NCBI GenBank assembly: GCA_900553035.1
Contig: USCC01000092.1
Location: 1-8,260 of the forward strand
Direction of reading: 5' to 3'
DNA length: 8,260 bases
Source of the DNA: an uncultured Rhodospirillaceae bacterium
GTDB lineage: Bacteria > Pseudomonadota > Alphaproteobacteria > CAAGCB01 > CAG-977
Made by a program: the position numbers and the translations under genes. Shown one piece after another: positions 5,294 to 8,260 of the stretch; the first letter of the stretch is position 1, and every line of letters begins with the position of its first letter. The notes below the pieces were generated by a model that did not search any database, was not told the DNA's origin, and saw only the letters and a list, made by a program, of their open reading frames with translations.

Positions 5294-6820
5294 ATGTTAA
5301 AAGAAGCAGCAAAAGAAGCATTCAATCTGGTCGGCGAAACAATCGATTCCTCAAACGCCCGTCTGGACGTCGAGGAAATCAGCACAGTCCGTTCCGTTTC
5401 CGGCGGTACGGCCGAAGTCGCGGGCCTTGAAAACGTTCAGATGGAGGAACTGCTGAGTTTTCCGAACGGTGTGATGGGCATGGCCTTTACCCTGTCGGAA
5501 GAGGACGTCGGCGTTGTGTTCCTGACATCGCCGGACGGCGTCAAATCGGGCGACCGCGTTTACCGTACAGGGCGTGTCGTGGACGTTCCCGTGGGCGAAG
5601 AACTGCTCGGCCGTGTGATTGATCCGCTGGGGCGCCCGCTGGACAACAAAGGGCCGGTCAGCACACAGGAACGTTATCATATCGAACGCGAAGCCTTTCC
5701 GATTATGGCTCGTGCGCCGGTCAGCGTTCCGCTCCAGACGGGAACAAAAGCCATTGATTCGTTTACGCCGATCGGCCGCGGCCAGCGCGAACTTATTCTG
5801 GGCGACCGGCAGACGGGAAAAACCGCATTGGCCGTTGACGCCATCATCAATCAGAAGGACACGGGGGTCATTTCGATTTACTGTGCGATCGCCCAGCGCG
5901 GCACAGCGATTGCCCGCGTCGTTGACAATCTGAAAAAACACGGGGTCATGCAGAACACGATTGTTGTGGCAGCTTCGGGCGACGAAACGGCGGGGATGCA
6001 GTATATCGCACCGTACGCGGCAACCGCAATCGGTGAATATTTTATGCAGAAGGGTCGGGACGTCATGGTTATTTACGACGACCTGACCAGCCATGCCCGC
6101 GCTTATCGTGAAATGTCCCTGCTGTTGCGCCGTCCTCCCGGCCGTGAAGCTTTTCCGGGCGACATTTTCTATATTCACTCCCGCCTTCTGGAACGTTCGA
6201 CACGTCTTCGTCCCGAACTGGGCGGCGGATCGCTGACGGCTCTGCCGATCGTGGAAACCGAAGCGCAGAACATTTCCGCGTATATTCCGACGAACATCAT
6301 TTCGATTACGGACGGCCAGATATACCTGTCTTCCCCGATGTTCCAGAAAGGCATCCTGCCAGCCATTGACACGGGGCGTTCGGTGTCCCGCGTGGGCGGT
6401 GATGCTCAGCTGCCGGCCTACAGTTCTCTGGTCGGGCCTTTGAAGCTGTCGTTCTCGCAGTTTGAAGAACTGGAAAGCTTTGCAAAGTTCCGGAGTTCTC
6501 TGGACAAGGAAACGGAACGTCAGCTGAAGCGCGGCCGGAGCATTCGTGCCGTCATGCAACAGAAGCAGTTTTCGCCGGTGCCGGTCGTTGATCAGATTGC
6601 GGTTCTTCTGGCGACAATTGAAGGGCTGTTGGATGATGTTCCCGATCATTTGCGCGATGACGCTTACGACGCGATTTCAATGGTCATGAAAACGGATAAG
6701 AAGGATCTGGCCGAAGCGATTTTGAAACGTGAAAAGCTTTCGCCTGAAAAGAAAAAGGAACTTTTGGACGCTTTCCGTGCGGCGCTGGTGCGCGAACGGA
6801 TACTTCCGGAACAGGGCTAA
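5294..6820 (+). CDS. atpA: N-type F1Fo-ATPase, F1 subunit alpha
   Basis: The non-catalytic nucleotide-binding subunit that alternates with beta in the F1 hexamer and supplies the arginine finger. The 508 residues match the family. The P-loop is GDRQTGKT at 170-177 (E. coli 169-176), followed by VMVIYDDLTSHARAYREMSL for the Walker B region. The signature PAIDTGRSVSRVGGDAQ carries the finger R366. Housekeeping alpha usually reads PAINVGLSVSRVGGAAQ, so IDTGR and GGDAQ are differences. The C-terminal helical domain is complete. GGAAG at 5280-5284 precedes the ATG at 5294, and 16 bases separate it from atpF. Its position after b with no delta gene between them is the N-ATPase arrangement. Confidence 0.96.
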   Translation: MLKEAAKEAFNLVGETIDSSNARLDVEEISTVRSVSGGTAEVAGLENVQMEELLSFPNGVMGMAFTLSEEDVGVVFLTSPDGVKSGDRVYRTGRVVDVPVGEELLGRVIDPLGRPLDNKGPVSTQERYHIEREAFPIMARAPVSVPLQTGTKAIDSFTPIGRGQRELILGDRQTGKTALAVDAIINQKDTGVISIYCAIAQRGTAIARVVDNLKKHGVMQNTIVVAASGDETAGMQYIAPYAATAIGEYFMQKGRDVMVIYDDLTSHARAYREMSLLLRRPPGREAFPGDIFYIHSRLLERSTRLRPELGGGSLTALPIVETEAQNISAYIPTNIISITDGQIYLSSPMFQKGILPAIDTGRSVSRVGGDAQLPAYSSLVGPLKLSFSQFEELESFAKFRSSLDKETERQLKRGRSIRAVMQQKQFSPVPVVDQIAVLLATIEGLLDDVPDHLRDDAYDAISMVMKTDKKDLAEAILKREKLSPEKKKELLDAFRAALVRERILPEQG

Positions 6821-6824
6821 AAGC

Positions 6825-7757
6825 ATGGATAGTTTGGAAGGACTGCAGAAACGCATTAAAACGACGCAGGATCTGCGTTCGATTGTCAGTACGATGAAAT
6901 CTCTGTCGGCGGTCAGCATCATTCAGTATGATGCGGCGCTGAAGTCCCTGTTGGAATACGGACGGACGATCGACACGGGCGTGGTCGGGCTGATGCGCAA
7001 CGGTGTTGTCAATATTGCCAAACCGCCGAAACTGTCTTCCGAACGCCGGCGGGCGCTGGCGGTTATTATCGGATCGGATACCGGTCTGGTCGGCAAGATC
7101 AACCGCGATGTTGTTTCTTTTGCGAAAAAAACGTTGAAGGACAAAGGGTTCAATCTTGAAAAAACGGCTTTTATTGCCATTGGCCGCCAGATTATCGGCC
7201 AGCTGGAACGAGAAGGGAATCCGATGCTGGCCAGTTATCCGGTTTCCAATTCGATCAAGGCGATCAGCACGACCGCGTCGGCGGTTCTGATTAAAATTGA
7301 TGAAGTGATGCAGCCGGAAAAGATTTCACACGTTTATCTTTTTTATTCGCAGAAACGCGGGACTTCCGTTAAGCCGCACGCTTCTCTGCTGATGCCGATG
7401 GGCGAGGGATGGCTGGAAGACCTGAAAACGGAAAAATGGCACAGCCGCCGTTTCCCGACGTTCACCATGCCGGCGGGGGCTTTGTTTTCCTCTCTGGTGC
7501 GGGAGCGCCTTCTGATTGAATTGTCGACGGCGGTGACGGATGCCTTGACCGCCGAGCACCATACACGTCTGATGACGATGCAGGCGGCGGAAAAGAACAT
7601 TGACGAAAATCTGGAACGGATGAACCTGGAATACCAGCAGAAACGCCAGGAAAACATTACGACGGAACTGTTGGACGTTGTTTCCGGCGCCGAGGCTTTG
7701 CGATCGAAGGAAAAGAAACCGCGGTCGCGTATTGTTGAAGAAACGGCGGTTGTTTAA
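6825..7757 (+). CDS. atpG: N-type F1Fo-ATPase, F1 subunit gamma
   Basis: The rotating central shaft that couples the c ring to F1. The 310-residue product starts at the ATG at 6825, four bases after the atpA stop and eight bases after AGGG (6813-6816). Longer versions of the frame would lie inside atpA. The N-terminal helix, LQKRIKTTQDLRSIVSTMK at 7-25, is the counterpart of the IKxRIxSVxxxxKITxAM helix. The central domain has GSDTGLVGKINRD at 83-95, matching the usual SSDRGLCGGLN. The C-terminal helix (about 244-292) ends ITTELLDVVSGAEAL, where gamma subunits normally stop. A further basic and acidic tail of 18 residues (293-310) follows. The gene is the last in the operon, with a terminator just after it. 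Sequence divergence from housekeeping gamma is as expected for this ATPase type. Confidence 0.94.
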   Translation: MDSLEGLQKRIKTTQDLRSIVSTMKSLSAVSIIQYDAALKSLLEYGRTIDTGVVGLMRNGVVNIAKPPKLSSERRRALAVIIGSDTGLVGKINRDVVSFAKKTLKDKGFNLEKTAFIAIGRQIIGQLEREGNPMLASYPVSNSIKAISTTASAVLIKIDEVMQPEKISHVYLFYSQKRGTSVKPHASLLMPMGEGWLEDLKTEKWHSRRFPTFTMPAGALFSSLVRERLLIELSTAVTDALTAEHHTRLMTMQAAEKNIDENLERMNLEYQQKRQENITTELLDVVSGAEALRSKEKKPRSRIVEETAVV

Positions 7758-7775
7758 AGCGCGCCCGGGTATTTC

Positions 7776-7811
7776 AAAAGCCGCCTTCCATACGATGAAG
7801 GCGGCTTTTTT
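7776..7811. terminator. bidirectional rho-independent terminator
   Basis: GCCGCCTTC at 7780-7788 pairs perfectly with GAAGGCGGC at 7797-7805 around an eight-base loop. It is flanked by AAAA on the left and six T on the right (7806-7811). The stem thus has a U-tract on both strands and can end both atpG from the left and the convergent Cys-rich gene from the right. Confidence 0.9.
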
Positions 7812-7823
7812 ACGTTCATTTTT

Positions 7824-8260
7824 TTATCGGATCTGACAGGCTCCGATGCTGGGATCGCCTCGTGTCGGCAACCTGTAACATCCGCCTCCGCCGCAACAGC
7901 CGTAACCGGCCGGACAGTTGCAGACATCTCCGCCGCCGATAAGAGAACGGAGACATTTCCCGTTGCTCAGCTTATAGCCGGAATCGCACGACGTACAAGT
8001 GCTTGAACTGGAACAGCGAGAACAGTTGCTTGGACAGGTAATGGCCACACAGGAATTACTCTTACACTCCTTGCCCGAACCGCAATCCGAATCCGACGTA
8101 CAACATCCGGATTTTTTGACACACGTATGATTTGATGCCGTCTCACACGTACCGCAGGACACGGCGACACATTTGTTTCCGGAGCATTTCTGCGAAGAGG
8201 AACATCCCGAATCCGAGGTACAACACCCCGATACCGCAACACACGTATGATTGCTGACGG
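7824..8260 (-). CDS. cysteine-rich tandem-repeat protein (3' part; 5' end beyond the window)
   Basis: The frame is open from the right edge at 8260 to TAA at 7824-7826, so 144 C-terminal residues are visible and the start lies outside. Twenty-six of the 144 are cysteine (18%). Two copies of a 40-residue unit are seen, SNHTCV..SGCCTSDS followed by spaced cysteines and CVA, at 120-base spacing. After them comes a module with CPSNCSRC, CTSCDSGYKLSNGKCL, similar in pattern to growth-factor-receptor or EGF-like Cys-rich repeats. The C-terminal section contains CNCPAGYGCCGGGGC and ends CQIR. Such composition suggests a secreted or surface protein stabilised by disulfides, but no signal peptide is visible because the start is missing. 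An internal GTG at 8162 could be mistaken for a start; it lies in the middle of the repeat and has no reason to be one. No function is assigned. It is convergent to and unrelated to the ATPase operon. Confidence 0.8.
   Translation of the reverse strand, partial: VSNHTCVAVSGCCTSDSGCSSSQKCSGNKCVAVSCGTCETASNHTCVKKSGCCTSDSDCGSGKECKSNSCVAITCPSNCSRCSSSSTCTSCDSGYKLSNGKCLRSLIGGGDVCNCPAGYGCCGGGGCYRLPTRGDPSIGACQIR
8043..8255 (-). repeat. two copies of a 120-base coding tandem repeat
   Basis: The 31-residue core of each 40-residue unit is encoded at 8163-8255 and 8043-8135. The cores share 21 of 31 residues, and the DNA matches at exact 120-base spacing: for example, ACACGTATGA is at 8121 and 8241 on the + strand, and ATCCGACGTA at 8091 corresponds to ATCCGAGGTA at 8211. 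The array may continue past the window edge. Confidence 0.85.

Noticed and set aside
5351..6649. 432-codon - strand frame opposite atpA
   Set aside because: It lies wholly within atpA, whose motifs are complete. Its composition (many His, Arg, Asn) is that of an antisense shadow.
6729..6824. N-terminal extension of the gamma subunit into atpA
   Set aside because: The extra 32 residues come from out-of-frame atpA sequence. Gamma homology begins at the ATG at 6825, which has a suitable AGGG ahead.
7967..8242. 91-codon - strand frame overlapping the Cys-rich gene
   Set aside because: It is in another frame of the repeat region and is rich in Arg and Val. The Cys-rich frame has consistent repeat structure, a proper stop and a terminator just after it.
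8043..8255. 120-base repeat as a CRISPR or mobile-element repeat
   Set aside because: The repeats are in frame, encode conserved cysteine spacing and have no spacers, so they are protein-coding tandem units.

Overview
The window carries one complete, intact operon for an N-type (alternate, predicted Na+-translocating) rotary F1Fo-ATPase, in the order atpD-atpC-atpQ-atpR-atpB-atpE-atpF-atpA-atpG, all on the + strand (about 786-7757). The catalytic genes for beta and epsilon come first, atpQ and atpR (found only in this ATPase type) follow, the b subunit is long, and there is no separate delta gene (atpH). Together these separate it from the housekeeping atpIBEFHAGDC operon. The organism is a bacterium with moderately high GC, most likely Gram-negative. 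An anaerobic or gut-type lineage such as an uncultured alphaproteobacterium is a weak guess; the window alone does not settle the phylum.

Layout: positions 1-54 may hold the 3' end of an upstream gene. Positions 55-785 have no convincing protein gene but do hold promoter-like sequences, several inverted repeats and a good intrinsic terminator at 486-519, followed by an AT-rich stretch just ahead of atpD. The nine atp genes follow with overlaps or gaps of about 4-45 bases, so they are almost certainly one transcript. A bidirectional terminator (7776-7811) closes the operon. Convergent to it on the - strand is the 3' part of a cysteine-rich repeat protein that runs off the window edge.

How the genes work together: alpha (AtpA), beta (AtpD), gamma (AtpG) and epsilon (AtpC) form the soluble F1 motor. 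The a subunit (AtpB), the c ring (AtpE) and b (AtpF) form the membrane Fo motor and stator, with the C-terminal part of AtpF probably doing the job of delta. AtpQ and AtpR are small membrane proteins, probably for assembly of the ring or for function next to it. The c subunit has carboxylates in both helices (Glu30 and Glu63), a two-carboxylate ion site of the kind described for Na+-coupled rings. The likely job is ATP-driven Na+ export beside a separate housekeeping ATP synthase; that role is inferred from the family.

Less expected points are a TTG start for atpR, a long charged tail on AtpQ, a tail on AtpG beyond the usual gamma end, a possible structured RNA upstream of the operon, and the tandem-repeat Cys-rich protein at the right edge.
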